64,000 nt of DNA from Sciurus carolinensis (GCF_902686445.1 NC_062214.1:44029454-44093453); one strand, 5' to 3'; positions 23,142-36,007 are shown, counted from the stretch's first letter. The notes: generated from the sequence alone by a model not told the origin. Translations and numbers: made by a program.

Positions 23142-24264
23142 CGATTAATATGATTCTATGGTCCAGAATATGGGTCTTTTGATAAATGTTCTTCATGTAC
23201 TTGAACAGAGCATCTTTTCCATTGTTGTTGGATGGAGTGTTCCATAAATATCAAAGGAGTCAAGTTGTTAGATATCATCATTCAATTCTACTTATTGTTT
23301 TTCTACTTACTTTTCATATCTATTATTGGGAGAAGGGTATTAAAATACCTTTTGGATAGTTTCTGTTGCTTTATATTCAAGACCACTAATCTTTTCTTCT
23401 GAAATGCCTAATTTACTATTGTCTTATCCAATATATTTCCACCTAAAATGTTGTGTTTTTCATCTTGAAAAGCTCAGTTTGAATCCTGTTTATCCCTCTA
23501 CTGTCTTTATATAACTTTTAGAACACATGAAATACAATTAAACAATGATTCTATTATCTGTGTCAGTTCTTGGTTAGTTTTGATTTACCAACATAGCTCC
23601 TCATTTTGGGTCCCATTTTTCTCCTCCTTTGTAAAATTGCTAATTCTTGATTAGATGTCTAGACATTGTGAATTTTACCTTGTTAGGTGGTAGATATTTT
23701 TGTCCAAAATATTCTTATGGGTTTTTTTTTTGTTTTGTTTTGTTTTTTGAGATTCAGTTAAGTTACTTAGAAACAGTTTCATCTTTGGATCTTGAGTATT
23801 TTACTTGTTAGGTTGATAAAAACACAATGCTCCCATTAGGGCTAATAATTCCCCACTGCTAAGACAAGATCCCCCTGAGGTAAGACCTACTACTGAGACA
23901 AGACAGTGGTCGTCTACCCATTATCCCATGAATCCTTAGACACTAGACCCAGCCCTGGGTAGATGCTGGGCACCGTGACCTCTAATCCTTTTGAGCTGTT
24001 CTTTCCCTGGCCTTAGGGAGTTTTCTCACTACCAGGCTGATCAGTACTCAGCCAAATGCTTGCAGGGAAGCCTCTGCAGCCCCCAGAGTTCTATCCCTGA
24101 GAAGTTCTCTTCTCCTTAGTACCCTACCCTGAGAGCTCTAGCTGTCTTGGTCTTCTCAGACTTTTAGCTCCATCTTCTTGACCCAAGAAGTTCACCAACC
24201 TCCCTCTGCATTTACCCTGCCCTTGCTGCAATGGCCTAGAAATTGTTTTCTATCAGGCTGGGGC

Positions 24265-24345
24265 ACTCCCAGGGCTGTTGTGAGTATATCAACTGATTGA
24301 TAAAAGTGCTTAGAATAAACCTGGTTCATAATAAGTGTCCTTCCT
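24265..24345 (+). repeat. MIR fragment
   Basis: 'agggctgttgtgagtatatc' followed by 'aagtgcttagaataaacctg' and 'aataagtgtcc' corresponds to the 3' half of the ancient tRNA-derived SINE MIR. Confidence 0.6.
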
Positions 24346-25955
24346 ATTGCAGGAGACTGAGGGCTGAAAGGGACAATGGTTTCAGTTGCTCTCCCTGAGA
24401 TTGTCAAAAGAATTGTGAGACAGTGGATAGAAAGTCAGGAACATTTCTGAGGTCAGACTGTTCACAGAGGTGGGATGTGCTGCCAGGAATGATATCTGCC
24501 TCTACCATGTCAGGATATTTGTGGAGAGTGAGAATAGGTCACACAGCAAACTGCCCTGAAGTGGCCAAAGAACCTATGAAAGACTTATAGGTCAAAATGT
24601 TTGTCACATCTGATGGTGCACTGACAGACTGGGCGATGACATGGGACATCCACCTACATATCTATTGGAAAGTGATTCAGAGTTTTAAAGTATCTACGAA
24701 TGTTTACAGAATCTTGGGCACCATCTGCTATGGCCCCTTCTCTGGGTTGGTGGGAAAGGTTAAGTGACTTTTCCTAAAAGATTTCACAATAGAGCTTGAT
24801 TAGTAACTTGTTTAGGGGATGTAGCAGCTGCTATTGACATACTGCTCAGAACCCCTCACTCTTACCACTTAAGGACATGGCTGCCAAAGTTCTGGCTCCA
24901 GTACTCTATTAATGGAATTCAATATGATATCATCATACATGGATATAGCCCTGTATTTTTCATCTGAGGACTTTCTTGGGCTGGTGAAGAATATTTTCCT
25001 GTTCAGGAGAAGTCTGAAAGTGTGGAGAAATGACACCCATGTCTAGGAGTTACTCTCACTGGTGACTATGGCATTGGGGTAGAAGTACCCCAGCTTCCTA
25101 CTCTCAGAAGCACATGCTTTACACTGCCTCTTTGAATTCCCCAGGAGGACTGAGCTTCAGTTGAGTGTGGCTGTCGTTGGTTTTATAACACACCTCCTAT
25201 TGATTGCCTTCACTGTGATTTCTCATTCCCTTCCCTTGCACTGGTGTTTCTTCAGCTCAGTTCCCAAAAGCACTACTTGCCCTAGAATTCTTGCTTGTGA
25301 GAGAACCCAAACTAAAGTCGGGGCTATGTGGGGACAATTTACAAACCTAAGAAGGGCAGAAATCCCTTTTTAATGTAATGTTATAAAGAGGAAAGAAAGA
25401 ATTACTGCTCTAAAACTCTAATCTAAAGATTAGTCAGAAGCCTTGAGGGAAATGATCACAAAATAATCAAATCCATGATGATCTCAGTAGGAATAAGCCA
25501 GCAAATGAAGAGAGTTCCATCCAGGAAAGCAGATTTGCTTAGATTTTTCTCTCTCCAGCCATTTTCCCAATCATTATGTGAATCTGAGTGAGAGAGAATT
25601 GCAGACACTAAAGCTGTGGTTCAAGAGCCTTAAGTTTGCTTCAGAAGCAAATGAACCAGATTCTTGCATGTACAGAAATAAGAAGAAATAAACCAAGGAC
25701 TCATTGGGGACTCCATATAGTCAGGACACCTTGGAATTGAGGACATATCCTCAAAGGGATAAATGAGACAGCCCAGCAACGTAAGAGTAATATTAACAGG
25801 GCCAATCTTGAGGGCAGTTGTTGCAAAGAACATGGAACTAATGAAAACAAACAGGATACTTAAACTCTATTGGATGAAGGAAAAATCAGAGACATCCATT
25901 TCTTTGACACATGAAAGCTTTTAAGATATTTATTAGGTTTTTTTTTTTTCAAAAA
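24346..25955. other. Unassigned sequence
   Basis: These 1.6 kb are mostly unique and hold no exon I can support. A poly(T) run (25939-25950) lies close to the next element's left edge. Confidence 0.45.
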
Positions 25956-25957
25956 TG

Positions 25958-26192
25958 ATTAGAGGCAAGAATGGAGGAAGGATGGATTGTATAGAGGAAA
26001 ATGAGGGAGGGGTGGGGAGGTGGCAGAGGAAAGGAAAGATAATAGAATGAGACAAATATCATTACCCTATGAACATATATGATTACACAAACCATGTGAC
26101 TCTACTCTGTGTACAACCAAAGAAATGAAAGCTGTATGCCATTTGTGTACAATGAATCTAAATTTAAAAAATTAAAAATTAAAAAAAAAATT
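25958..26192 (+). mobile_element. Sciurid L1 3' end, sense, 5'-truncated
   Basis: The G-rich 3' UTR ('agaggcaagaatggaggaag', 'gaggggtggggaggtgg') is followed by 'cattaccctatgaacatata', 'tgattacacaaaccatgtga' and 'catttgtgtacaatgaatc', then an A-rich end. It aligns in order with 38185-38390 of the younger L1. Confidence 0.85.
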
Positions 26193-26334
26193 AGCAGTGA
26201 ATACTCAGCACAACAAGTTGCAGTTACACTGTTAGGAAAGAAGGCAACCCCCAAATAGCAAACAGTGTGACCCAAGACAAACCAGAAATGCACAATGTGT
26301 GGAGCTTAGCTGGGTCCAGGACAGTGTCCAGAAG

Positions 26335-26545
26335 ACCTTTCTCATTGGTGGAAATGGTCCATCTCTGCAGTGTCCAGGACAATAGCTTTTAGAGACAACT
26401 CTTGCACACTCAAAAAGTGACTAGTGAGATTGAAGAACTAAGTTTTTGATTTTATTTAATGTTAACCACTGCAAAAATAACTAGCACATGTGACTGGAGG
26501 GCTTTCATATTAGACACCTCAGGTCTGGAACATGCATCCCAGGGT
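26335..26545 (+). mobile_element. MER-type DNA transposon fossil, second copy
   Basis: 'ggtggaaatggtccatctc', 'agtgactagtgagattgaag' and 'aactagcacatgtgactgg' follow the same order as the MER repeat noted at 18505. It is non-coding. Confidence 0.5.
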
Positions 26546-28020
26546 CATTTGAGCTATTTATGGAGTAGTCACTGGCCAGCCATCTTGAGACAACATATAA
26601 GACAGAGAGTGATACAACAGGTTGGCTCTTCTCCAATTGAGTGGCAGTTCTTTCACCAGGAGCCTATGAAAGATAGATAGTCTTGTACTTCTGATTTCTT
26701 CCAAGTCTGTTGGTGGTGAAATGGGTTTATCTTTTAAATCTTCCTTAGTCTCTTCCCTCCTCTTTCTTAGAGTATTTAGAATAGAAAGAGCAGATAGTAT
26801 GACGTACTCCAAAGGTATCCTTCCCCAGTGACCACTATCATTTATGCCCAGGATCCTCTGCCTACAAGGTAAGCTCTTACTGAAAGTCGGAGATCAACTT
26901 TGTCCCCCTAACCAGCCCCCAGCTTTCCTGGAGTCTTAATTCCAAGGTCCAGTGCATTTCTCCATCCCTGGTTAACGTGTCTCTGGAGAGACCATTCCTA
27001 GCATCCTCTCCAGCACAGTGGCCTGAGTAGAGTGCTAGTTCTTGGTATGATTTCCTTGGGACTTCCACTTCAGTGCTTCTTCCAATAGACTTTAGGAAAA
27101 CCAGGCACATCAAATGCCACTAGCAAGTCAATCTTAATTCCCTCTTCCCATTTCTTCTGTAAAAAGGAAAAAAAAAACCTTAATATTTAGGAGTAAATGA
27201 TCCATGTTTGAGAAAACAAATTTTAGTAAGGCTTCTATCAGTAGCATCCTTGTTTCCTTAAATTCTGGTTCTTTTTGAGGCAGGGAATAGGCAAATAATC
27301 AGGATGCTATTGGTACCCTGACCATATGTATGGAAATATCACTAAAATTAAAAAGTCAAGGTTGCAACTTAGACTTGGTCACCATGGTAGAAGCATAGTT
27401 TCAGCTGTATACACCTTTATAGTTGGTGGTTTCTCTACTTTTTCACTGAAAACCATCCTGAGATAAATCACCTAATTCCCAGTAGAACATCTGGCATCAG
27501 CTTTGTTTCCAGTCAGTTTAAAACAAAATCACAAAACCAGAAGAAATATTTGAAGAATTTTAATTTTATTTTTACTAAGGAAAATAATCAAAAGATGCAA
27601 CTTCCTGGGCTAAGATTGTACACACTGGACAGTAGAAAATGAAGGTTTTTTTTTTTTATTACTTTTTGTAGAGGGAACTTTAGGTAAAATAATGAAATGG
27701 TTTTAACACATGCATTTGGAAATTATTCATGTTTGTTCAGTGAATGATTTCCTGTGCTGAAGGATTGTATTAATAAATACTCTGTCAGCAAATGGAATTT
27801 CAAAAAGGAGCCTCTGAAAGTCTGATTTTGAATTGCCTCATGGAACTTGCTGAAATCTTGTGCTTGTCCTTCCTTTCTTATTTGATTGCTTTGAAAAGTC
27901 CTTATAATTCAGTCTAAGAGGCTTAACTGTGTTCACTAATGTTGGGGTGCCTGACACAAAGTCACAAAGTATTCAATTTTTAGCAGAATGTCTAGTGTTC
28001 TTAGTGTTGTTCAGTGTATT
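26546..28020. other. Unassigned sequence
   Basis: I recognise no repeat body or exon. The region 27640-27960 looks free of repeats. Confidence 0.45.
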
Positions 28021-28023
28021 TTA

Positions 28024-28026
<3 letters not shown>

Positions 28027-28064
<38 letters not shown>

Positions 28065-28092
28065 CAGAGAGAGAATGAGAGAGAGAGAGAGA
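28027..28092 (+). repeat. (GT)18 followed by (GA)n compound microsatellite
   Basis: A perfect GT run spans 28027-28062. It is followed by interrupted GA repeats to about 28092. Confidence 0.98.
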
Positions 28093-28329
28093 ACCTATTT
28101 GACCATTGGTAATAAATCATACCCCATCTGGAAAATTCCATTTTCTTTGAAATTCCACATAAGTATGCTTATACTTGCATATGAGGACAATTATGAAATT
28201 ATAGAAGATTAACAATGTTGATTTAGAATTTGAGAGGCCTGGAGTTCAATTGTACAGCCTTTCTGTCTCTCTTTTCCTTTAAAATCCATGCACAGTCTAA
28301 AATAATTGACAGTTCAATCTTCACCCTGA

Positions 28330-28480
28330 GATTCAGTCCAATCGATTAAAACATGCATATTGAGAACTCTGTTCCATTAGATTCTCAACATACAGGACAT
28401 GATTCCTACCTTCAAGAGATTTATAGTCTAGTGAGGACAAAGGCATCCAGTGTCCCATTTATTAGAATATGGTGATAAAT
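28330..28480 (+). repeat. Ancient mammalian interspersed repeat, 'attcattcat' class (partial)
   Basis: 'tattgagaactctgttcc', 'ttcaagagatttatagtcta' and 'gtgaggacaaagg' parallel the second part of the copies at 3165 and 4595. Confidence 0.4.
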
Positions 28481-29742
28481 GCAGTAAGAAGAATAGGTAT
28501 GAATTATAGGAGTGTGGCAAAAAGAGAGAAAGGTAGCACAGAAGGGGAAATAATGAAATGTGAGGGTCTCAGGACACAGCAGGGATCGTGGCCTCCTCCA
28601 TGCATGCCCTCAGTGGCAGTTCAGTCCCCTGACTGTAATAAGACCAGACCATCACCTTCACATCCCAATGCATGTGAAAGGTTTTCTGTTTTCTCTATTG
28701 TGTGCAGTAGAAATCTCCCACCTCTGTTACAAGGTACTAAGTTACAAAAAATGCAAATACAAATCTCAGTAAGTTAGAGGGATGGATCCAATGAGGGATG
28801 ACAATTGGCAGATATGTGGTTCTCACGGGCCCTCCCCAGGACCATCACAGATAGGCATCACTAATCAATCATGGTACTCTTTCCTGTTGATCTCTGGCAA
28901 GATAGTGACCCAGGCAGTTTCTACCAACCACTGAGGTTGTCATGAGGAAGATACCTCTTGACAATTACCAGAGAAATTTGGGGACAGTTGGAAATGTCCT
29001 TCAGATGGAAAGAATTTGTCAGTTTTAGTTTCTCCATGTCCCAATGCTGTGTCCTCATTTCTGTCTCCCTCCTGGGAGTTGAGGAAGGGGCAGGCTGTGC
29101 TGTGATTGCGCCTTCTCCGGCTGCTCCAGGCATCAGGGAGGCCACCTGGCAGGGCAGAACTGCCTTTCATGTCGGAAACAGAGAAGGGAAAATAACAACA
29201 AAGTTTCCCTGGTTTTAGAAGAGAGCTGCAGGAAAGATGCAACGGAGAAAGCTCTTCAAGGAGAATAAATGAATCACAGAAGTGTCTATTTTAGGAGTTT
29301 TTACTTTTGATTAATATCAGGCATAGGAAGACAAAAAAATTACTAAACAAGAACAACAACAGTAACGGTAGTTATCATTTATGTGTGCCAGTTTCTCTTC
29401 TTGTTTCATGTTATGTATTTCCCCTTTCTTCACACTATTGATCACAGAATCTTCTTTTAGCAAAGATAGAATGGTAATGGTGTGTTTCTGTCATGGTGTC
29501 TGCACCCTAACCACCACAAAAGAACTCGACAGAATGCTCAGTGAAATACAATCATACTTCTTACTTTAGTTGGGGTTGGAATATACCAAGGGTGAAGGCT
29601 GCTAAGAGTTCCAGGTTTACTTATAGGAATAAATCTGTAAATCTGGCTCCTCCTTTGATTATTCACTCTGTAACACTTAAAAAAATACCTACTGTTTTCA
29701 ATATCACTACTAAGAATAAAAAAGAAAGGCCAGTGTCAATCC
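28481..29742. other. Unassigned sequence
   Basis: Frames at 28469-28777 and 28921-29242 are open on overlapping registers and strands and resemble no known protein. I saw no repeat. Confidence 0.45.
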
Positions 29743-29774
29743 TTAAAAAAAAAAAAAAAGAAGAAGAAGAAGTA
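29743..29774 (+). repeat. (A)n-(GAA)n simple repeat
   Basis: An A run of about 16 is followed by four GAA units, with no SINE body adjacent. Confidence 0.9.
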
Positions 29775-29918
29775 GGAGTAAAATGTTGAGCACAAATACT
29801 CTAGAAATTAGAGAAGTTTCTTTTGTCTTAGGGTAAAAGAAATTCTGAGATATATATAATATATATGTAACACACACATATATATGGAACATTTCTTCAA
29901 GGAAATGAGATTGACCAT

Positions 29919-30335
29919 TGCTATGATTTGGATGTGGTTAAATAGAGTCTGCCCAAAGGTTCATATGATTAAAAGCTCAGTTCCAGGATGGAGGTATTGA
30001 AAGATGCTGTGTAACCTTAAGATATAGGGGCTAGTGGAAGGTCCTGAGGTCACTGGGGGTATGCCCTTGGAAGGTCATTATCCTGTGACTCCTTGAGGTC
30101 TACTGAGACAATTATTATAAAAGGAACAAAACTGATCCCATTCAGGTCTTCCAACTTCCTGGCTCTTCATGTGCTCTTTTCTTCCACTTGTGTTCCACCA
30201 TTACTATTGGTCAGGGGCCTCTTGCCAGAGCCAGAGTCTATGTCTTGAACCTCCAACTGTGAACTAAATAAACCTTTTTTTCTTCATAAGTAGCCTGTCT
30301 CCTGTATTTCATTATGGTAATAAACAGCTAGTGCA
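29919..30335 (+). mobile_element. MaLR-type LTR (ERVL-MaLR)
   Basis: It starts 'tgctatgatttggatgtgg' and ends 'gtaataaacagctagtgca', giving TG...CA ends. Internally 'aactgtgaactaaataaacc' is the usual MaLR polyadenylation-signal region, followed by the R/U5-like 'ctgtatttcattatggtaa'. No internal retroviral region is attached. The flanking 5-mers do not match. Confidence 0.78.
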
Positions 30336-30340
30336 GCCTT

Positions 30341-30760
30341 CGTACATTCATTCATTCAAGGAACATTTTTTTTTTTGAGCTACTGCTGAATGGGCAGGAG
30401 ACAGACATGAACATAAGAAAGTAAGTTTGGCCAAAGCAAGAAGACCATCAAGAAATGTTACAAAGCACCAGATATTTTCATGGAGTATTGGGTAAAGAGC
30501 TCAATGATTATGGGCGATGATATTACAAATGATTAGTGAGGAGGGGGCCTTATAACTTCTTTAGATTGTAGATCCAGGGAGACCTCTCTGAGAAAGTGAC
30601 CCCTGACTGGCAAGGAGATGCCTTATAAAGACTAGGGAGCAGGAGTAGGCTTTTCCAGGAAGAAGTACAATAGGGAAAGGCCAGGCAGGAGGCCTCTGTT
30701 TAAGGACAAGAGAGGTAGAAATAATCTGGAAAGGTAGCAGGACCAGGCTCTGTGGGGTTA
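30341..30760 (+). repeat. Ancient mammalian interspersed repeat, 'attcattcat' class
   Basis: It shows 'cattcattcattcaaggaac', 'gagacctctctgagaaagtg' and 'gaagtacaatagggaaagg', in the same order as the copy at 4595. Confidence 0.5.
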
Positions 30761-30999
30761 AGGAAGCGAAGATGTGAGTACAGACAGACATTGACATGGA
30801 AGGATCTGGAAGCAGGATGTACCTGATCCACTAAGGATCAGAGTATGCAGCTTTGGGGCATTCTGCTCCTGATGGGACTAATAAACTGAAAAATGTTTAG
30901 AGCACCTTCCTTGGTGAGCCACTGAGTCTGAAAGATTGCAACTCGGTTAAATTCAAACATTAATTTAGAAAAGGGGCAGAGGGAGATAAATTCCTTACA

Positions 31000-31360
31000 G
31001 AACTATAGCAAGAAAAGGAAACAACTCAAGTAACAAGCTGGGAAATTGATGCAATAAATTATGGTAAATCCATAGTATAAAATATTATGTAATCATTTAG
31101 AAATAATGGTTGTGAAAATGACAGGAAAATGTTTATGATACTCTGTTTAAAAAAATTTAACTATAGATAGTAGTGCAATTATATAAAATATATATATGCT
31201 CATAAAATATTCTGAAATAGAGTGGTCCAAAACATTAACAGTAGATGTCTTTAGATAGTAGGATCATGGTTATCTTTATTTTTCTTTTACTTTTTTGACT
31301 CTTCCAAATTTTTAATGATATATGCATTACATCTCTAATCTGAAAAGTAAATAGATAATT
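31000..31360 (+). mobile_element. L1ME-type 3' end, sense
   Basis: The wording 'taaattatggtaaatccata', 'ggaaaatgtttatgatactc', 'aaaacattaacagtagatg' and 'ggttatctttatttttc' is the standard L1ME C-terminal/3' UTR series. The coding part is not readable. Confidence 0.75.
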
Positions 31361-31545
31361 TTTTTTTATCCTTGCAGACTGGACTTTGATTTACTGTACA
31401 AAAATGGGGTGCAAATTTTGTTTCTATGGTTGTGCATGATGTAGATTCACACCATTCCTATAATCATACATGTACATAAGGTAATGATGTCTATCTCATT
31501 CCATCTAATTTTTTGAATGTCAGAATTAAGATGAAATTTATTGTA
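31361..31545 (-). mobile_element. Sciurid L1 3'-UTR fragment, antisense
   Basis: 'cttgcagactggactttgat', 'ggttgtgcatgatgtagatt' and 'aatcatacatgtacataagg' are the reverse complement of the 3' UTR seen at 35930-35991 and 38415-38450. A poly(T) start lies on the left. Confidence 0.8.
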
Positions 31546-32080
31546 CAATTAGTTAATTATGGAACAAGGAACTGCAGCAAGAATAGGTATACTAGTTAGA
31601 AAAACCTTGAAATGAACTGTGTAACAAAACCTTTACAAGAATCCAGAGACCTTATCAAATGTCTTATTAGAGGACTAGGAAAAACACCTGCAAAGAAGCG
31701 GTACCCAGAGGGGAAGAAATGACTCTCCCCTTGACAAAAAGGTACTAGACAATGTCCTTGAAGAAACTGACCTGCTGTGCACTTGTAACACCCACCCCCA
31801 AAAGATAAGAGAAAAGAAAAAAAGGATGCAGTCATGATGCTGTGTGTCTCTGATCCCATATAGAGAAACAGAAAATGCTGTTCTTAGCTGCTAAGTGAGA
31901 CTAAGCCCTTTTCATTGAAAGAAAGATGGTCAGAGGAAGAGAAAATTCCTCTGATGATAAGTACGTTTCAGATCATAAAACAATAGAATGGGTGCACTGC
32001 AGGAAACATGCCACTTCGTCCCTGAGGAGGTTGCAAAGTAAATGTCTTTCTGTCAGGCAGGTCTCTGGATTCCAAGAAGA
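31546..32080. other. Unassigned sequence
   Basis: A minus-strand frame (31596-31859) begins with a hydrophobic stretch, but it runs over A-rich sequence and has no recognisable relative. No repeat is named. Confidence 0.4.
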
Positions 32081-32084
32081 CTAA

Positions 32085-32300
32085 ACCCCATCAGTTTTGC
32101 TCCAACACCAAGAACATTGCCTGGAACATAGTAGGTACTCAGTAAATGCTGAAAATGAATGAATGAACAAATCCAGTAAACCATGAATTTAAGGTATATC
32201 AAGAGGTGATGCTCAAAACCTCTTCATTTACAAATTCACTCATTCTTTCTACAAATATTTGTTGAACATTTTCCTATGCAAGACATTGTCATTATAAAAT
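32085..32300 (+). repeat. L2 3' end plus ancient-repeat start
   Basis: 'attgcctggaacatagtagg', 'tactcagtaaatgctg' and 'aatgaatgaatgaac' form the typical L2 (CR1-like LINE) 3' end. From about 32230, 'attcactcattctttctac' and 'aatatttgttgaacattttc' begin a copy of the 'attcattcat' repeat. Confidence 0.6.
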
Positions 32301-33120
32301 AAAAACTAGTTCATGTCAAATTTGACGAAATCAGTGATTCCACATTTGATAGGGAATGGGAGTAGAAGTGGGTGATGTTTCTACAAATATCCTCCATCAA
32401 GGAGATTAATGATCCTTCCTTCCAATTCTAGGACCCAGAACTTTTGAGTGTCATGAGCAGCAAGAAGCGAACTGAATTTCTCAGGTGGTTGAAAGCTCTG
32501 GGGGTCAGAACAGTCCTATTTTAATGCATGAGTGAGTCGAACAGGCTTGATGGGGGAGTGATTTGAGGAAAACAAATAGGGAGCAAAAGGGTATCACTTA
32601 GGAAGTATCTCATGTGCTTCCCCCTTGAAGATTTGACTACCTTTTGGTCAGTTTGAATAACTGTCGGTTATGCTTTTGAGAAGCAAAACCCAAGTGTTCC
32701 ACTTAAGCAGCCTTCAACACAGCCAATCTCCAGCAGCTGCACGCTATAGCTTTGGGCTTGAATGGGGACATTGAATTTGCCTTGCCACTTTCAAACTCAT
32801 TGAGTTTTGTTCTGAACATTTTTGGAGAGCTTTATGTTCATCTCAGGATGTGAGCGTAAGGAAGGCCCCTATGTGGCTCCCACGTGGCCCCCCCTCACTA
32901 TATACTCATTCTTTTATGTATGTGTTAGTTGGCCATGTGTCAGTCACTTCTTATGTAACAAACTAGGGAGACCTCATCAAGATATTAAACTACAATATTA
33001 TTGAGTATAGCACAAGGCAAATTCCAATCCCACTAATTCCAGAAATTTAGTGCATTTTACGGTGAGTCCATCTCATGCCATTTTTGTTAATAGTCATCCA
33101 ATGCATCTTTTGTTTCAAGC
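32301..33120. other. Unassigned sequence
   Basis: No exon or named repeat. The stretch looks unique. Confidence 0.45.
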
Positions 33121-33265
33121 CTAATGAAATTAAACTGAGGGCTGGGGATTTGGCTTGGCAGTAGAGCTCTTGCCCAGTATGTGTGGGACTCTGGGTCCAA
33201 TCCCTAGTACTGCAAAATAAATAAATGAATAAAGAAACATATAAAAACACTGCTAATGAAATTAA
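33121..33265 (+). mobile_element. ID SINE, sense, with perfect TSD
   Basis: The body (33134-33252) reads 'gggctggggatttggcttgg ... gggtccaatccctagtactg' and then an (AAAT)-rich tail. The TSD is 'ctaatgaaattaa' at 33121-33133 and again at 33253-33265, with 13 of 13 identical. Confidence 0.95.
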
Positions 33266-33509
33266 GCCTAACTGAAGTTATTCAGGGAGAGGGAGTGACC
33301 CAAGTGACCCAGATGAGGAGGAGGGAAAAACTGGGTTGGAGTGGCAAGAAAAAGCCAAAAATTCCTAGAGATGGCATTCTTATGGGGCAGGAATGGGAAA
33401 ATAATAAAGGCTGTGACTGACTGTTCAGCTTCCCTCATGGGTGATATATCAAATTGAACAAGAGGAAGAAGAGGAAGAGGAGCAAGAAGATCCAAAGGCA
33501 ATGATTTGT

Positions 33510-33748
33510 CCTGATGGAGTTCTTTTTTTTTTTTTTGTGGTACTGCAGATTGAACTCAGGGTCACTCGACCACCAAGCCACATCCCCAGCCCTATTTTGT
33601 ATTTTATTTAGAGACAGGGTCTCACTGAGTTGCTTAGTGCCTTGCTTTTGCTGAGACCGGTTTTGAACTTGTGATCCTCCTGCCTCAGCCTCCCAAGCCA
33701 TTGGATTACAGGTATGTGCCACTGCACCCAGCCCTGATGGAATTCTTT
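33510..33748 (-). mobile_element. B1-dID dimeric SINE, antisense, with TSD
   Basis: The body (33526-33732) carries poly(T), the antisense ID part ('ccaccaagccacatccccag') and the antisense B1 part ('cctgcctcagcctcccaagc'). The TSD is 'cctgatggagttcttt' at 33510-33525 and 'cctgatggaattcttt' at 33733-33748, with one mismatch in 16. A 119-codon minus-strand frame over it is SINE translation, not a gene. Confidence 0.95.
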
Positions 33749-34700
33749 TAGGATCTCTTTCAGAAGAGTACAGGATGCTTTGTTTGGATGCCACTTTAAC
33801 TTCCTATCTTGCAAGAAAGGTGGGAAAGGACTGTTTGCTCAGGGCCTGGGTCTTCTATACTTCTCCATATGTGAAGTAACAATTGAGCATCTTGCAAATA
33901 ATTACCCAATTGACTTCTAGTCACTAAACTCCCAGGAACTAGCCAGTTGATGTTGTTTTGTAGGTTCCCTACTCCTCAATATATCTCTGTTGAACACACT
34001 GCCATATTTTTAGGATAAATGTGATAACAATAATCCAGACTAGAAACAGCCATTTCAATAGGGAAGATTTTCCAGATCTGGTGCTATCAGGATGCACCAT
34101 CTTGGGGTGAATGCCCTAATCAGTGGCCAACTGGGACCCTCCCACAATCTGTTAGTTCCTTTTAGCCTTTTGTCCTAAGAAAAAAGGCAAACCCAGAAGT
34201 CTAAGACCAAGACTGGAATTCTCCCAGAATTGGCCTGGTTTTGCAGATAATCATGTTTTGATGGTAGACCTTTATCTGAAAACAGGAAAAAAATGGAAAG
34301 ATGAGAATATGGGTAATTCTATGGTCTATTATGCTTTATGGAGTTTCTCGGGCCAAACCAAAATGCAATGAATATTTATTATGTAAATAAATAAATGGTA
34401 CCAGACATTGGGATTATGGTTTCTACAACAGTGGAAAAAAGCAGAAGAATTAGAGAAAAGACTGAAAAGTTAGAAAAATTTCCCAATTCTTTTTCAAAAA
34501 GAGTGTTACTAAGTTTCAGGTAGGCCCTTTGAGATGCCCATCAGTGTGCCCAGTTTTTTAAGGGAGCCTATCTGGAAAGATGCCTCAAGTTGAGTGTTCT
34601 AGTTACATCAATTGGCTTCTCTGGTTACTTGTTTTAGTTTCTCTCAAGGATTCCCAGAAATCACCTTTTACTTGATCTTCAGCCCCTTCTTTTCAGTGAA
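33749..34700. other. Unassigned sequence
   Basis: A short A-rich fragment near 34371-34400 hints at an old repeat. Nothing else is recognised. Confidence 0.45.
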
Positions 34701-34705
34701 GACTA

Positions 34706-35070
34706 TGTTAGTCAACTCTCCATATGTATAGCCAATACCTGAGATAGTCAACTTACAAAGAAAAAAAGGGTTTCTTTTACTCACAGTTTTAGAGGTGCTA
34801 GTCCATAATTGATTGACACCCACTACCTTTGGACCTGTGGTGAAGTAGCACATGGCAAAGCAAAATTGCTCACCTCATGGTTAGAAAGCAGAAAGCAAGG
34901 AGGGGACTGAGGTTCCACAATCCCCTTCAAGGGCAGGCCCACAATGGCCTACAAACCTCCCAGCAGGTCCCACATCTCAAAGGTCCCTCCACCTCCCAAT
35001 AGGCCTATCCCAGGAACCAAGCCTTTAGCACATCGACTTTGGGGGTACACTCAAGATCCCAACTGTAGCA
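34706..35070 (-). mobile_element. MaLR/MLT1-like LTR, antisense
   Basis: It begins 'tgttagtcaactctcc' and ends 'ccaactgtagca'. The antisense series 'aatacctgagatagtcaac', 'gctcacctcatggttagaaa', 'ccacctcccaataggcc' and 'gaaccaagcctttagcacat' is the reverse complement of the MLT1-like LTR at 58450. The flanking 5-mers do not match. Confidence 0.8.
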
Positions 35071-36007
35071 CTGATGATTACATTTTGATTTGCAACATCC
35101 TATTGTGAAGCAAATGAACAAAAGGAAAAACAAAAGTCTCCATGATAAGCTACTTGAGTTGCCTAGAAGAGAAACCTTCTAGTAAAGCTCTGTGCTTGAC
35201 ATAAATGCATCAAAAGAAAACATAATGGAGGCAATCAATAGGTTTGACTTCATAACATTTTAAAATTTTCCTCTTGTACAAAATTAATGGACAAGCATCA
35301 AACCAGAAAATATTTGAAACAAACATAACAGAATAAAAAGATGAATATTCCTAATATGTAAAGAATTCATAGAAATCAATAAGAAAAACATTAAGACCCC
35401 AAATAGATACCTGACTAAAGGATAAACAAATCTCTAAAGGGTAAAATGCAAATGGAAAATCAACATAGGACGGAAAGTCCAGCCTCATTGGTTTTGAATA
35501 AAATGCAAATTGAAATAGCAATCAGTTATCATTTCTCCTTATCAAATTAACAAAGATTCTAAATGATGCTCTAAGAAAGGGTGCAATGAAGTAAAATGTC
35601 ATGCTCACTGGGAAGAACAGACATTTTGGAAAACAGCCCATCTGCATCAAGAGCCTTATAATATACAGATGCTCTTTGACTCAAGAATTCAATTTCTAGA
35701 AATGTATCTTGAGGTCATAGAACTGTAGATCCTCATTTACATACCAGGATGCTCATAGCAGATGTTTGGTTTGTTTCAATGGGCCAAAGTGTACCGGCCT
35801 ATGAAAATGGGTTAATAAATATGGCTTAGTTTATTACTTTAAACTCTTAAGATTAAAAAAAAATTAAAAAATAGGAAAATGCCACCATGTATGATTTCAT
35901 CTACACATTTTAAAATGGAAAGCAATGATGTCATTACCCTATGAACATGTATGATTACACAACAGGTAGAATCTACATCGTGCACAACCATAGAAATGAA
36001 AAGTTGT

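Larger units (their letters stand above)
19955..24250 (-). mobile_element. L1ME-like old L1, antisense, including 5' region
   Basis: Antisense ORF2 reverse-transcriptase wording begins near 19960 ('cttctaatagtttcatattt'). It passes the region antisense to the catalytic DD ('catgttgactgcaaataaag', 20094) and continues after each younger insertion. Endonuclease wording is visible at 23160-23360. From 23400 to 24200 it matches the long non-coding 5' portion of L1ME-type elements, with 'tgtcagttcttggttagttt', 'gacattgtgaattttacctt', 'gttaagttacttagaaacag', 'gggctaataattccccactg' and 'ctgatcagtactcagc' in order. All frames are destroyed. It hosts at least four younger insertions. Confidence 0.85.

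Noticed and set aside
33435..33794. 119-codon minus-strand ORF
   Set aside because: Most of it is translation of an antisense B1-dID SINE with its own TSD. No conserved protein.
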